A stretch of 64,000 nt of DNA from Edaphobacter bradus (GCF_025685645.1 NZ_JAGSYF010000001.1:1240001-1304000), one strand, 5' to 3'; positions 26,941 through 36,418 are shown, counted from the first letter of the stretch. The notes: generated by a model not told the origin, from the letters alone. Program-made: numbers and translations.

Positions 26941-28917
26941 ATGGCCGACTCGGACAAAGCCAGGAAACCGCGGAAGGAACCCGCGAAGAAACCGCCGCAG
27001 GACGATGAGGTCATGGGCAAGGCCTACGACGGCCGCCTCATGCGCCGTCTGCTTACCTATCTGCGGCCTTACACGCTGCAGACAGGCCTTTCTACACTCG
27101 CCATTCTGCTCAAGGCGGCTACGGACGTCTCCGGGCCGTACCTCGTCAAGGTGGCCGTCGACACCTACATGACCGGCGCTCCTCCGGAGAAGCTCTCATG
27201 GCTGGCGCGGCATCTCAGCCGTACTCCCCTAAACGGCATCACCCAGCTCGCCGGCATCTATCTCGGCGCGCTTCTTGTGACGTATGGTCTTGAGTTTGTG
27301 CAGACCTACCTGATGCAGTGGACGGGCCAGAAGATCATGTTCGATCTGCGCAGCCAGATCTTCCGCCACCTGCAGCAGATGCACCCGGCATTCTTCGACC
27401 ACAATCCCGTTGGCCGACTCGTCACGCGCGTCACCTCCGACGTCGATGCGCTCAACGAGATGTTCACGTCGGGCGTTCTGGCTATCTTCGAGGATGTCTT
27501 CGTCCTCGCATTCATCGTCCTCATCATGCTGCGCATGAGCTGGCCGCTGGCGTTGCTCGCGATCTCGGTCATACCGGCAATTCTCTACGTCACGCGAATC
27601 TTCCGCCGGCATGTGCGCGACAGCTACCGCCGCCAGCGCTCCGCTACAGCACGCATCAACTCCTTCACGCAGGAGTACGTCTCCGGCATGAGCGTTGTGC
27701 AGCTCTTCAACCGTGAGCGGCGCGCGTTCCAGGACTTCTCCGAGGTGAACGCGCAGAACAAGAAGGCGTGGAGTGACGCCATCTTCGCCTATGCGCTCTA
27801 CTATCCTATCGTCGAGTTCCTCAGCTCGACGGCCATCGCACTCGTCATCTGGCGAGGCGGGGCGAGCGTCCTGAAAGGGACCGTCACGCTCGGCATTCTC
27901 ATTGCCTTCATGCAGTACGCGCAGAGGTTCTTCCGGCCTATCCAAGACCTCAGCGACAAGTACAACATCCTCCAAGCCGCCATGGCCGCCGCCGAGCGCG
28001 TCTTCAAGCTGCTGGATACACAGCCTGAGATCATTTCGCCCGCGCATACCACCGCAGGCGACAACTCCGGTCGCGTCGAATTCCGCAACGTCTGGTTTAC
28101 CTACCAGCGGCTCGACGAAGCTCAACTCGCACGCCTCGCAACGGCCAGCGATGAGGATATGAACAGCTTCGCCGACATCGAGTGGATACTGCGCGGCGTC
28201 AGCTTTGCCATCGAGCCCGACGAGACTGCCGCCATCGTCGGCCACACCGGCGCCGGAAAGACCACCATCACCAGCCTGATGATGCGCTTCTACGACATTC
28301 AGCGCGGGAGCATCCTCGTCGATGGCGTCGACGTCCGCCAGCAGGATCTGAACGCCCTGCGCCGCCGCTTCGGTGTCGTGCTGCAAGACCCGTTCCTATT
28401 CACCGGAACGGTTGCCGACAACATCCGCCTCGGGTCCTCGTGGATTACGGATGAACAGCTTCAGCGCGCCGCTGACGAGGTCAACGTCGGCGACTTCATC
28501 CGCACGCTCCCGCTGAAGTTCAATGAGCCGGTCCGCGAGCGCGGCGCGACGCTCTCCACCGGCCAGAAGCAGCTCATCAGCTTTGCTCGCGCGCTGGCTC
28601 ATGCACCGCGTATCCTCATCCTCGACGAGGCCACCAGCTCGGTCGACACCGACACCGAACTCCGTGTCCGACTCGCACTCTCGCGCATGATCGCCGGCCG
28701 CACGTCGATCCTCATTGCGCATCGTCTCTCCACGATCCAGCGAGCTGACACCATCCTCGTGATGCATAAAGGGCAACTCCGTGAGCGCGGAACACACCAG
28801 CAACTCCTCGCGCAGCGCGGCCTGTACTGGAAGCTCTATCAGCTCCAGTACAAGGACCAGGAGCTCGGCTCAGGAACCGACACCGGCGCGCCGCTCCAGC
28901 CACTCAGCGCCGACTAG
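26941..28917 (+). CDS. ABC exporter half-transporter
   Basis: 658 residues. A Lys/Pro-rich cytoplasmic leader (about 1-35) precedes the six-helix exporter domain (about 40-340) and the nucleotide-binding domain. The latter has Walker A GHTGAGKTT, signature LSTGQKQLISFARAL, Walker B RILILDEATSSVDTDTE and switch IAHRLSTI. The signature carries T instead of the usual second G, as in YheH/LmrA-like heterodimeric exporters. About 25 residues are inserted between the first two ATPase strands (QRLDEAQLARLATASDED). The substrate is unknown. Its TAG stop overlaps the TAG of the convergent next gene (CTAG). Confidence 0.9.
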   Translation: MADSDKARKPRKEPAKKPPQDDEVMGKAYDGRLMRRLLTYLRPYTLQTGLSTLAILLKAATDVSGPYLVKVAVDTYMTGAPPEKLSWLARHLSRTPLNGITQLAGIYLGALLVTYGLEFVQTYLMQWTGQKIMFDLRSQIFRHLQQMHPAFFDHNPVGRLVTRVTSDVDALNEMFTSGVLAIFEDVFVLAFIVLIMLRMSWPLALLAISVIPAILYVTRIFRRHVRDSYRRQRSATARINSFTQEYVSGMSVVQLFNRERRAFQDFSEVNAQNKKAWSDAIFAYALYYPIVEFLSSTAIALVIWRGGASVLKGTVTLGILIAFMQYAQRFFRPIQDLSDKYNILQAAMAAAERVFKLLDTQPEIISPAHTTAGDNSGRVEFRNVWFTYQRLDEAQLARLATASDEDMNSFADIEWILRGVSFAIEPDETAAIVGHTGAGKTTITSLMMRFYDIQRGSILVDGVDVRQQDLNALRRRFGVVLQDPFLFTGTVADNIRLGSSWITDEQLQRAADEVNVGDFIRTLPLKFNEPVRERGATLSTGQKQLISFARALAHAPRILILDEATSSVDTDTELRVRLALSRMIAGRTSILIAHRLSTIQRADTILVMHKGQLRERGTHQQLLAQRGLYWKLYQLQYKDQELGSGTDTGAPLQPLSAD

Positions 28918-29600
28918 CCGCGCGCGATCCTGAGGCAGTCCTCAACGACCTTCGCCACCCGCTTCTCCCGCGCCTCCGGGCTCTGGTAATAGAACACGGC
29001 CAGCAGATTCCCGCGCCGCTGCGCCGCCGTCATCTTCTGCCACCCCGCAGCCGCTGCCGGGTTCCTACGGAACGCGACCTCGATCACGGGAGGCAGAACC
29101 TTCTCCCCCTCCATGGCCAGCATCAATCGCTCGGCCATCTGCTCCGCCCGCCGCTGTCGAGCCTCCGTTCCCTTCACCCCGTCGATCCACTTGCCGATCT
29201 CGCGCCGCATCGCCTCGCTGAGATTCGCGTACCACTTCGCCAGGGCTTTCTCGCTCTTCAACAGCCGCCCAAGTTCCTCAGGAATGCTCGCCTCGCGCTG
29301 TTCCAAATCGGGCTCAACCACCAGGTCGATCATTCCGCCCACGCGCACGCCCGCGGCCTTCTGCATCTTCTTGTTTACGAGAATGAAGTGGCCGCCCCGC
29401 CCGGCATCGGAAAATGAAAATAGCGATGTACGAAAGACCTCGCCGCCTGCTTCCACTTTCACTCGCAGCCGTACCATCTTCTTCCAGGCCTTTTCGATAT
29501 CAAAGGGCACGCGCGCGATGACCCATCCCAGGCCATCGCCCAAAGGCTCCAGCGCTGCGCGAAAGCTCTTCTTTACTCCCCGGTCAGCCGTCTTCGCCAT
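28914..29600 (-). CDS. YdeI/OmdA and DUF1905 domain protein
   Basis: 228 residues from the ATG at 29600; longer readings lack support. The N-terminal half is DUF1905-like (about 10-95: GWVIARVPFDIEKAW, then GGHFILVNKKMQKAAGV). The C-terminal half is the YdeI/OmpD-associated helical domain, with LAKWYANLSEAMRREIGKWI, R-rich helices and an AVFYYQSPEAREKRV ending. These proteins are widespread and uncharacterised. The gene is divergent from lpxB, sharing a 72-bp intergenic region. Confidence 0.85.
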   Translation of the reverse strand: MAKTADRGVKKSFRAALEPLGDGLGWVIARVPFDIEKAWKKMVRLRVKVEAGGEVFRTSLFSFSDAGRGGHFILVNKKMQKAAGVRVGGMIDLVVEPDLEQREASIPEELGRLLKSEKALAKWYANLSEAMRREIGKWIDGVKGTEARQRRAEQMAERLMLAMEGEKVLPPVIEVAFRRNPAAAAGWQKMTAAQRRGNLLAVFYYQSPEAREKRVAKVVEDCLRIARG

Positions 29601-29672
29601 CGCAGGTATCTTACCTTGCTCCGGGCCGATCACACGACAGTCGGCTGCCCTCCGAACCATTACACTTGAACC

Positions 29673-30935
29673 ATCACTACACCATCCAACTCGAGCATCT
29701 TTCTCTCCGCCGGGGAGGCGAGCGGCGACCACTACGGCGCACAGATCATCGCCGCGCTCCGCTCCTCACTTCCCGGCGCCAGCTTCTTCGGTCTGGGAGG
29801 CCGTGAGATGGCGGACGCCGGCCAGCAACGCATCGTCCGCGCCGAAGAGGTCGCCCACATGGGAATCACAGAGGTCATCCGTCACATGCCTCGCGTCTAC
29901 GGGGCTTACCGCAGTCTCGTCGCCTCCATCCAGAAGCGCCGTCCCGACGCAGCTGTCCTCATCGACTTTCCCGACGTCAACCTCCGGCTCGCACGAGAGT
30001 TAAAGAAGCTCGACATCCCCGTCGTCTACTTCGTCAGCCCGCAGCTCTGGGCGTGGAAGCGCCGCCGCCTGCGCTGGGTGCAAGAGCGCGTCGACCGCAT
30101 GATGGTCATCTTTCCCTTTGAGGAGCCGTTCTACCGCGCCCGCGGCGTCGACGCGACCTTCGTCGGCCACCCGCTAGCCGAACTTCCCCTACCGGATATC
30201 TCACGCGAGGACTACGCCGCCAAACACGGCCTCGACCCCGCCCGCCCCTGGGTAGCGCTGTTGCCCGGAAGCCGTCACAAGGAGCTGCGCGCCAACCTTC
30301 CCGCCATGCTCGATGCCGCGGCGCAGATCAGTCCGAGCGGAGGCTGCGAGTTCCTTCTGCCCGTCGCCTCCACGCTCGCCCCCTACTGGGTCAGCCAGCA
30401 GACGCTGCCATGGACCGCGCCTCAGGACAGCCATTCCTCTCCTCTGCTTACGAACCTGCATTTTGTAGGCGACTCCCGCGATGCCCTTTATCACGCCCGC
30501 GCCTCGGTCGTTGCCAGCGGAACTGCCACTGTGCAGGCCGCTGTCATCGGCAACCCCTTCCTCGTTGTCTACCGGGTCTCGCCCGCTACCTTTGCCGCCG
30601 CCAAACGCCTCATTCGCTACCCCGCTGAGATCTCTGTCCAGACTGACGCGTACGGCAACCTGCCCATCGGCATGGTCAACCTCATCGCCGGCCGCCGCAT
30701 CGTCCCCGAGTTCATCCAGCAGCAGTTCACCGCCGCCAACGTCGCCCAGTCGCTGCGCCAACTCATCGAAGACACCCCCGAGCGCGCTCAGATGATCGAT
30801 GACCTCGAAGAGGTCCGCCGAAACCTCCTCTCGCCAGTACGATGCGGCTCCATCGCCCAGGTCGCCGACGCTGTCCTGGCGCTGTTATCTTCGCGCTTGC
30901 AAGACGTTGGCCGAAACAAACTTCCGAGCGTCTAA
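29673..30935 (+). CDS. lpxB: Lipid-A-disaccharide synthase with non-canonical start
   Basis: LpxB condenses UDP-diacylglucosamine with lipid X in lipid A synthesis at the inner-membrane face. The conserved N-terminus FLSAGEASGDHYGAQII is encoded at about 29700-29750, and GGREM, VYFVSPQLWAWKRRR, FVGHPLAE, LPGSRHKE and ASGTATVQAA follow. The first ATG in frame is at 29808, which would delete that nucleotide-sugar motif. Upstream, the frame is closed by TGA at 29667-29669 with no ATG/GTG/TTG before the motif; ATC at 29673 is the nearest near-cognate. I therefore annotate from 29673 (420 residues). Either a rare start or a base error (ATC for ATG) is likely. Confidence 0.85.
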   Translation: MTTPSNSSIFLSAGEASGDHYGAQIIAALRSSLPGASFFGLGGREMADAGQQRIVRAEEVAHMGITEVIRHMPRVYGAYRSLVASIQKRRPDAAVLIDFPDVNLRLARELKKLDIPVVYFVSPQLWAWKRRRLRWVQERVDRMMVIFPFEEPFYRARGVDATFVGHPLAELPLPDISREDYAAKHGLDPARPWVALLPGSRHKELRANLPAMLDAAAQISPSGGCEFLLPVASTLAPYWVSQQTLPWTAPQDSHSSPLLTNLHFVGDSRDALYHARASVVASGTATVQAAVIGNPFLVVYRVSPATFAAAKRLIRYPAEISVQTDAYGNLPIGMVNLIAGRRIVPEFIQQQFTAANVAQSLRQLIEDTPERAQMIDDLEEVRRNLLSPVRCGSIAQVADAVLALLSSRLQDVGRNKLPSV

Positions 30936-30979
30936 TAGGACGACGGCAGTACCATAGGCTACTGAGGAACTTCGCTCGC

Positions 30980-32968
30980 ATGCGCTCTTCTCTTCATCTT
31001 CTTCGCACGTCGATTGCAGCCATTATCTCCATTTCTATCCTCGACATCGCTGCCTGGGCCGCGCCCGTCAAGCCGCAGCTCCAGGTAACCGGCTACATCA
31101 TCGACGCCGACCTTGACCCGGCCGTCCACCGGCTGTCGGCCACCGCGCAAGTCACCTTCACCGCCCTTGAAGACCTTACCTCACCCGTCTTCGAACTGAA
31201 CAACGGCCTGCAGATCACCAAGGTGACCGACGCCAGGAAGACCCCACTCGAGGTCGAACGGCTCACCAACAACTCCACCGTCCGCTTCACCCTCGCCAGT
31301 CCCATCCTCAAAGGCACCTCAACCACGTACACCTTTGTGTACTCCGGCACGCTCCACGGCGCCGACACCAGCCCCGTCGAAGGCATCAAGCTCGCCTCGG
31401 TCGACGACCCCATCAGCATCCTGCTCTACCCGGGGCGCTGGTTCCCCATGGTCGGCCTCTACACCGACCGTTTCACGGCAGAGATGCACATCCGCGTCCC
31501 CGGGGATGAGCGCGTCGTCGGCTCAGGCTCCGGCGTGGCCGCACAGAAGAGCGTCCCCGGCAATCGCACCGAGTTCACCTTCAAGTGGGCCAAACCGGGC
31601 TTCCCGGGAACCATCATCGCCGGCAAGTTTCTCGACCCCGTCACGGCGGGTGTCAGCAACATGCGCGTCTTCGTCACGGAGAAGCACAAGGCCGATGCCG
31701 CGGACTTTGCCCATACCGCCGAACGCCAATTCGAATTCATGACGAACACGTTCGGCCAGCCCGAGTCCGGCCGCATCGACCTGGTCGAACTGCCGGACGA
31801 TGCCGTCTCCGCCACCTGGGCGCCTGAGATCGCCGCCATCGCCGGAGGACGGCTGGCTGCCAAGAACTTCCAGCGCCTGCTCTCCAACACCCTGGCCCAC
31901 CAGTGGTGGGGCAGCGAGATCTCGCCAGCTACTCTGAACGACGCCTGGATCACGAACGGGATGTCCCGCTACGCCGAGCTGATGTACCTCGAGGATTCCG
32001 CTGGCAAGACCGCCTTTGAATCCGCCGTTACTGACATCTCTGCTGGAGCCCTCGCCTACGACACCGAGCCACTCACCACCGTCGGCCGGCTCGATCCCTT
32101 CTCGCCGCAGTTCCAGTCCATGACCCTCGAAAAGGGCGCCATGGTCTTCCACATGCTGCGCTGGGAGATGGGCAATGACGCCTTCATCAAGTTCCTGCGC
32201 GGCATGCTCTCTCAGTACACGGACAAGCCCATCCGAACCTCCAATGTTCAGACGGTCGCCGAGGCGCAGTCCAACCTCCAGCTCACGCCGTTCTTCGCCC
32301 AGTGGTGCGACGGCACCGGGGCCCCCACCTTTACCAACAAGTACACCGTTTTCCGCCTCGGCAACAACAAGGGCTTCCGCACCGTAGGCTCCATCGCCCA
32401 GGACCTCGACCTCTTCCGAATGCCGATCGAGTTGCGCATCGAGACAGACGGCAAGACCGAGACCCGCCGTGTCGACGTCTCCGGCGCCGAGAGCCAGTTC
32501 TCCGTCGAGACCTTCGGCCGTCCGCGCCGTATCAGCATTGATCCACAGAACTGGGTCCTCAAAAGCACACCCGACCTCGCCGTCCGTGTAGCCGTCCTGC
32601 GCGGCCAGCAGCAGGTCGCCCAAGGTGATCTCACCGCCGGCCTCATCGAATATCAGAAGGCCCTCGACGCTAACAAAAGCAGTTCGCTGGCTGCCTACCG
32701 GATCGGCGAGGTGTTCTTCATGCAGCGCAACTACCAGTCCGCCGCCAACTCCTTCCGCGACGCCCTGCGCGGCGACGGCGACCCCCGATGGGTCGAGGTT
32801 TGGAGCCACATCGAACTCGGCCGCATCTTCGACCTCACTGGCCAGCGCGACCGTGCCGTCAACGAGTATCGGCTCGCCGTCCAGACCAACGACAACACGC
32901 AGGGAGCCGTCAACGAAGCAAGGGCCCTGATGCAGAAGCCCTACAAGCGCGAGAGCAGCGATAACTAA
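30980..32968 (+). CDS. Degenerate M1-peptidase-like protein with TPR tail
   Basis: 662 residues from the ATG at 30980, 44 bp after lpxB. A signal peptide (about 1-26) is followed by an M1-aminopeptidase-like N-domain and catalytic-like domain (about 30-480) and a TPR-like C-terminus (about 545-650). The zinc motif HExxH is NTLAH (303-307), and the distal NEG motif reads TNG, so the first His, the catalytic Glu and the third ligand are all changed. Surrounding positions (AHQWWG, DAWITNGMSRYAEL) still align, so it looks like a deliberate pseudoenzyme rather than decay: the frame is intact. It is probably periplasmic. The role is unknown. Confidence 0.82.
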   Translation: MRSSLHLLRTSIAAIISISILDIAAWAAPVKPQLQVTGYIIDADLDPAVHRLSATAQVTFTALEDLTSPVFELNNGLQITKVTDARKTPLEVERLTNNSTVRFTLASPILKGTSTTYTFVYSGTLHGADTSPVEGIKLASVDDPISILLYPGRWFPMVGLYTDRFTAEMHIRVPGDERVVGSGSGVAAQKSVPGNRTEFTFKWAKPGFPGTIIAGKFLDPVTAGVSNMRVFVTEKHKADAADFAHTAERQFEFMTNTFGQPESGRIDLVELPDDAVSATWAPEIAAIAGGRLAAKNFQRLLSNTLAHQWWGSEISPATLNDAWITNGMSRYAELMYLEDSAGKTAFESAVTDISAGALAYDTEPLTTVGRLDPFSPQFQSMTLEKGAMVFHMLRWEMGNDAFIKFLRGMLSQYTDKPIRTSNVQTVAEAQSNLQLTPFFAQWCDGTGAPTFTNKYTVFRLGNNKGFRTVGSIAQDLDLFRMPIELRIETDGKTETRRVDVSGAESQFSVETFGRPRRISIDPQNWVLKSTPDLAVRVAVLRGQQQVAQGDLTAGLIEYQKALDANKSSSLAAYRIGEVFFMQRNYQSAANSFRDALRGDGDPRWVEVWSHIELGRIFDLTGQRDRAVNEYRLAVQTNDNTQGAVNEARALMQKPYKRESSDN

Positions 32969-33027
32969 CCATTCACCTCGACAGTACCCATCCGCACAGT
33001 ATCCTGGACCGATAAGGCGAGTATGAG

Positions 33028-34266
33028 TTACTCGTAGCGCAGGGCCTCGATCGGATCGAGATTCGACGCCTGAATTGCGGGAATCATCCCGCTCACCAGC
33101 CCCACAACCACGAGTACCACCGTGGCGATCACAACAATGTGCGGGGATATCAGCAGGTAGATGTCAGCCGCCTCCGCGTTGGAGGCGATCGCGCTGTAGA
33201 ACGTAATCCCTCCCACTGATTTACTCACCGCATAGGCAAGCACAATTCCGGCCAGCCCGCCGACGCCCGTGATCACCAGGGCCTCGGCCAGAAACTGCAT
33301 CAGAATATGCCGCTTCCGCGCTCCCAGCGCCTTCTCCACGCCGATCTCCCTTGTCCTCTGCTGCACGCTCACCAGCATGATGTTCATCAGCCCGATGCCC
33401 GCAATCCCCAGCGTCAGCACTCCGATAAACAGCAGCAGCACTTGAAGCGCCAGAGAGATAATGCGGAACTGCGCCAGCTGCGACATGATGTTCGCGACGA
33501 AGACCGCATTCTTGTCTGTGGGACGGAAGCCGTGGGCCGTGCCCATCGCATTCCGCAGCGCACGCTCCACGGCCATGTGGTCGCCGTGATAGCTCATCCA
33601 GATGCCGTCCACATACTTTGTGTCCTTGATGTCCCCCATCGTCGGGAACGGGATGTTGATGATGCGATTCAGGTTGTCATCCCCCTCCTGCATCTTCGGT
33701 TTCAGCACCCCGACCACTTCAAAGCTCACGCCGTTCACACGAATCTTCTGCCCCAGCGGGTACATTCCGGAGAACAGTTTCGTCTTCGCCTCCGACCCGA
33801 TCACCGCCACATGGTTCCGTTGCTGCATATCATCCGCTGTGATGAAGCGCCCCTCCGCCACCTCCATCTTCATGACGTCCTGCAGCTCAGGAGTAATGCC
33901 GTCCGTCTCCCACGAATAGGAGTGGAGGTCATTCTGCACCGGAACCGTCTTCCAGAGCACCGGCGCGACGTGGATCACGCCCGGCACCGTCTCCGCGATT
34001 CGCTCGACGTCATCCATCTGGAAGCGCACCTTCACCCCAGCCTTCGTGCCTCCCGCCTGCTCGCTGGTCGTTCCTGGGAAGACGCCGATCATGTTCGTGC
34101 CAAACTGCGCGAAGATCGTCTCGAAGGCGCGGCCAAACCCGGCTCCATAGGCCAGCAGCAGCACCACCGTCGCAATCCCCCACGCCATCCCGACAATCGT
34201 GACCGCCGTCCTGCGGCCGTTGTGCCGCATAGCCTCCATTGCCTGGCCGAAGATGTCTTTGAACAT
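33028..34266 (-). CDS. MacB-like ABC transporter permease
   Basis: 412 residues from the ATG at 34266, after GGAG. Topology is of the MacB/FtsX type: one membrane helix near the N-terminus (about 20-45), a large periplasmic MacB_PCD domain (about 50-260), then three helices in an FtsX domain (about 280-405) with QQRTREIGVEKALGARKRHIL. It starts 5 bp after the stop of a paralogous permease, forming a pair. No ATPase or membrane-fusion protein is adjacent, so the ATPase must be encoded elsewhere. In this family such complexes drive mechanotransmission export of lipoproteins, peptides or toxins. Confidence 0.87.
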   Translation of the reverse strand: MFKDIFGQAMEAMRHNGRRTAVTIVGMAWGIATVVLLLAYGAGFGRAFETIFAQFGTNMIGVFPGTTSEQAGGTKAGVKVRFQMDDVERIAETVPGVIHVAPVLWKTVPVQNDLHSYSWETDGITPELQDVMKMEVAEGRFITADDMQQRNHVAVIGSEAKTKLFSGMYPLGQKIRVNGVSFEVVGVLKPKMQEGDDNLNRIINIPFPTMGDIKDTKYVDGIWMSYHGDHMAVERALRNAMGTAHGFRPTDKNAVFVANIMSQLAQFRIISLALQVLLLFIGVLTLGIAGIGLMNIMLVSVQQRTREIGVEKALGARKRHILMQFLAEALVITGVGGLAGIVLAYAVSKSVGGITFYSAIASNAEAADIYLLISPHIVVIATVVLVVVGLVSGMIPAIQASNLDPIEALRYE

Positions 34267-34271
34267 CGCCT

Positions 34272-35528
34272 TTACTCCTTGCGCAGCGCTTCGACGGGCT
34301 CCATATTCGCCGCCTGAATCGCCGGATACAGTCCCGCGACAATCCCGCAAAGGGTCAGCGTCCCGAGCGCCATGGCTGCAGACCACGGAACCAGCCGCGG
34401 CGGATCGAAACCCATCTGGTTATTTCCCATCCCTGCGCGCAGTACAACCATCAGACCCGCAGCCCCCAGAATCCCGATTATCCCGCTCATCCCCGTGAGC
34501 AGCAGCCCCTCCAGAAAGAACTGCGTCAGGATGCTACGGCTCGTCGCACCCAATGCCTTCCTAAGACCGATCTCCTTCGTCCGTTCCGTCACCGTCACCA
34601 GCATGATGTTGATGATTCCCACTGCTCCCAGCGCCAGCGTAACAATCCCCACACCACCGAGAAATACATCCATTGCTGTAAAGATCAGCCCCACCGTCCG
34701 CTCTGACTTGATCGTGTCCCACTCGTCGAAGGCGTCCTTCGTGTTGGGATCGAACCCATGCCGCTGCCCGACGATGCGATGCACCTCCGCCTTGGCCGTC
34801 TCATTCATATCAGGCGTCAGGGGCTGATACTGGATCGAGGAGATCGAGTCCTCCGGAATGTTGTCCCCCGTCATCGGAAACAGCTCGACCATCGTCGACA
34901 GCGGAAGGTAAATCCTCTGGTTGTCGCCGTCGTTGTTCCCTCGGCCAATCTTCTCGGCTACGCCGATCACCTGAAACCTGTACCCGTTGATGGTGATGAA
35001 CGCTCCTAGCGAAGGCCGTCCGGGAAACAGCAGTTTGTTGTTCTTCTGCCCCAGCACAACCACCATCCTGCGCTGTGCCAGATCGTCCGCATTGAGAAAG
35101 CGTCCCTGAGCGATCGGCAGGTGCCGGACCTCCGGATAGTTCACCTCGACGCCCATCACCGAGCCGCCCGAACTCGAGAACTCGCTGACCTCCTTCAGGT
35201 CGCCGCGATTGATGAACGCCGTCGCATTGCGTACGTGCGGAGCCTGCGTCCGGATTGCATCCGCATCGTCCAGGGTCAGCTTGTACGGCCGCATCCCCGT
35301 ATGCTGGTTCGGCATCGCAGGAATCGTGCCGCCCCAGATCATGATCACGTCGGTCCCCAGCTGCGCCAGACCCCGCCTCTGTCCCGACCGGAACCCCTCA
35401 CCCAGCCCGACCAGCAGCAGCAGCGAGGCCACTCCCCACGCGATGCCGAACATAGTCAGGAATGAGCGGAGTTTGTTGGCCCCGATCGACCGGAACACCT
35501 GAGCGAGGATGTCGAGCAGCGCGCGCAT
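34272..35528 (-). CDS. MacB-like ABC transporter permease
   Basis: 418 residues with the same layout as its downstream partner: N-terminal helix after NKLRSFLTMFGIAWG, a MacB_PCD periplasmic domain, and three FtsX helices with TERTKEIGLRKALGATSRSIL. It is the first gene of the two-gene unit and overlaps nothing upstream. The two paralogues could form a heterodimer. Substrate and partner ATPase are unknown. Confidence 0.87.
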   Translation of the reverse strand: MRALLDILAQVFRSIGANKLRSFLTMFGIAWGVASLLLLVGLGEGFRSGQRRGLAQLGTDVIMIWGGTIPAMPNQHTGMRPYKLTLDDADAIRTQAPHVRNATAFINRGDLKEVSEFSSSGGSVMGVEVNYPEVRHLPIAQGRFLNADDLAQRRMVVVLGQKNNKLLFPGRPSLGAFITINGYRFQVIGVAEKIGRGNNDGDNQRIYLPLSTMVELFPMTGDNIPEDSISSIQYQPLTPDMNETAKAEVHRIVGQRHGFDPNTKDAFDEWDTIKSERTVGLIFTAMDVFLGGVGIVTLALGAVGIINIMLVTVTERTKEIGLRKALGATSRSILTQFFLEGLLLTGMSGIIGILGAAGLMVVLRAGMGNNQMGFDPPRLVPWSAAMALGTLTLCGIVAGLYPAIQAANMEPVEALRKE

Positions 35529-35617
35529 GAGTCTATTGGACTACGATTTCCAGCAACAGTTACGCAAAGTCAGTGAAAACAGTTCCCTACAGTGACCAGC
35601 AGCGGCAACCGTCCCAG

Positions 35618-36193
35618 TCAGATTGGGCCACGGACCTGGTTCTTCATCAGAGCAGGCTCGTCCGGGTCGACCTCCGCCCGCACCTCAAACCCCAGCCTTC
35701 GCAGAAAATCCTCCACCGCCTGCACCACACCCGCCTCAGCCTGCGCCGGATACAGCACCCGCACCGTGCTGCCAGCCGCCAGTCCACCCCGCACGGCCAC
35801 CGAGCGCTCCGGGCGATACACGCACGACGCCAGGTCGGTAATGCTCAACGCCTCGCTCGGAGTGCACAGAATCGTCTTCGGCGGAGCCATCCGGTCGATC
35901 ATGCTGAAGATCTCCAGCTTCGACTCCAGCTCATCCGGCACGAAATCCACCGCAAGGTCGGCTTCGCGCACGGCGTCTTCCACGGTCGAGGCCAACTCCA
36001 GCGAGCCGGACCTCCCGCGCAGACTGGCATCGGCGTACTCTGCCTCAGCATGTCGCAGGTTGGCCGGCATCACGTCTTCGAGAACGACGGTGTACCCCGC
36101 CGCCGCGCATGCGATGGCAAAACTGCGCCCTGCCGTACCAGCACCTATTACCGCTACCGTTCTGATCGCCGGAGCGCTGCTCTCCGGGCTCAC
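35618..36193 (-). CDS. 3-hydroxyacyl-CoA dehydrogenase NAD-binding domain protein
   Basis: 191 residues. The Rossmann motif VAVIGAGTAGRSFAIACAAAG and the later ILCTPSEALSITDLAS identify the 3HCDH_N domain. There is no C-terminal dimerisation domain, so it is shorter than the usual 280 residues. The catalytic His of the family, normally in the following HFFNP motif, appears as a VYRPERSVAV segment without it, so dehydrogenase activity is doubtful. Its start overlaps the stop of the next small gene (ATGA), suggesting a two-gene unit. Confidence 0.75.
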   Translation of the reverse strand: MSPESSAPAIRTVAVIGAGTAGRSFAIACAAAGYTVVLEDVMPANLRHAEAEYADASLRGRSGSLELASTVEDAVREADLAVDFVPDELESKLEIFSMIDRMAPPKTILCTPSEALSITDLASCVYRPERSVAVRGGLAAGSTVRVLYPAQAEAGVVQAVEDFLRRLGFEVRAEVDPDEPALMKNQVRGPI

Positions 36194-36375
36194 TGCTTCC
36201 CGGAGACCGCTGCGACTACCGAATCGTAGCTCGGCTCGGCATGCTTGATGTGCTCGAAGACGCGCTTGCGCTCCTCCTCGGTCAACGACGGCAGCACTGC
36301 GAGAATGCGCCGCAGCGTCACCGAGATGTCGTCAACGTAGTTCATCGTCCGAATCGCTTCACCGGAAAGAGGCAT
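36190..36375 (-). CDS. Small hypothetical protein
   Basis: 61 residues with GGAG upstream of the ATG. It contains two amphipathic helices (about 12-30 TMNYVDDISVTLRRILAVL and 33-46 EEERKRVFEHIKHAEP) and no signal or membrane segment. I do not recognise it. It is the first gene of a pair with the NAD-binding protein, overlapping by 4 bases. Confidence 0.6.
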   Translation of the reverse strand: MPLSGEAIRTMNYVDDISVTLRRILAVLPSLTEEERKRVFEHIKHAEPSYDSVVAAVSGKQ

Positions 36376-36418
36376 GGATACTCCTGAGTTTTTGAAAATA
36401 CTTCTCTAGTCTAAATGC

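Noticed and set aside
28914..28917. Functional meaning of the overlapping CTAG stop codons
   Set aside because: Convergent genes sharing a palindromic stop occur by chance in compact genomes.
29808..30935. lpxB starting at the first ATG
   Set aside because: This would remove the conserved N-terminal SAGEASGD motif, which is encoded in frame directly upstream.
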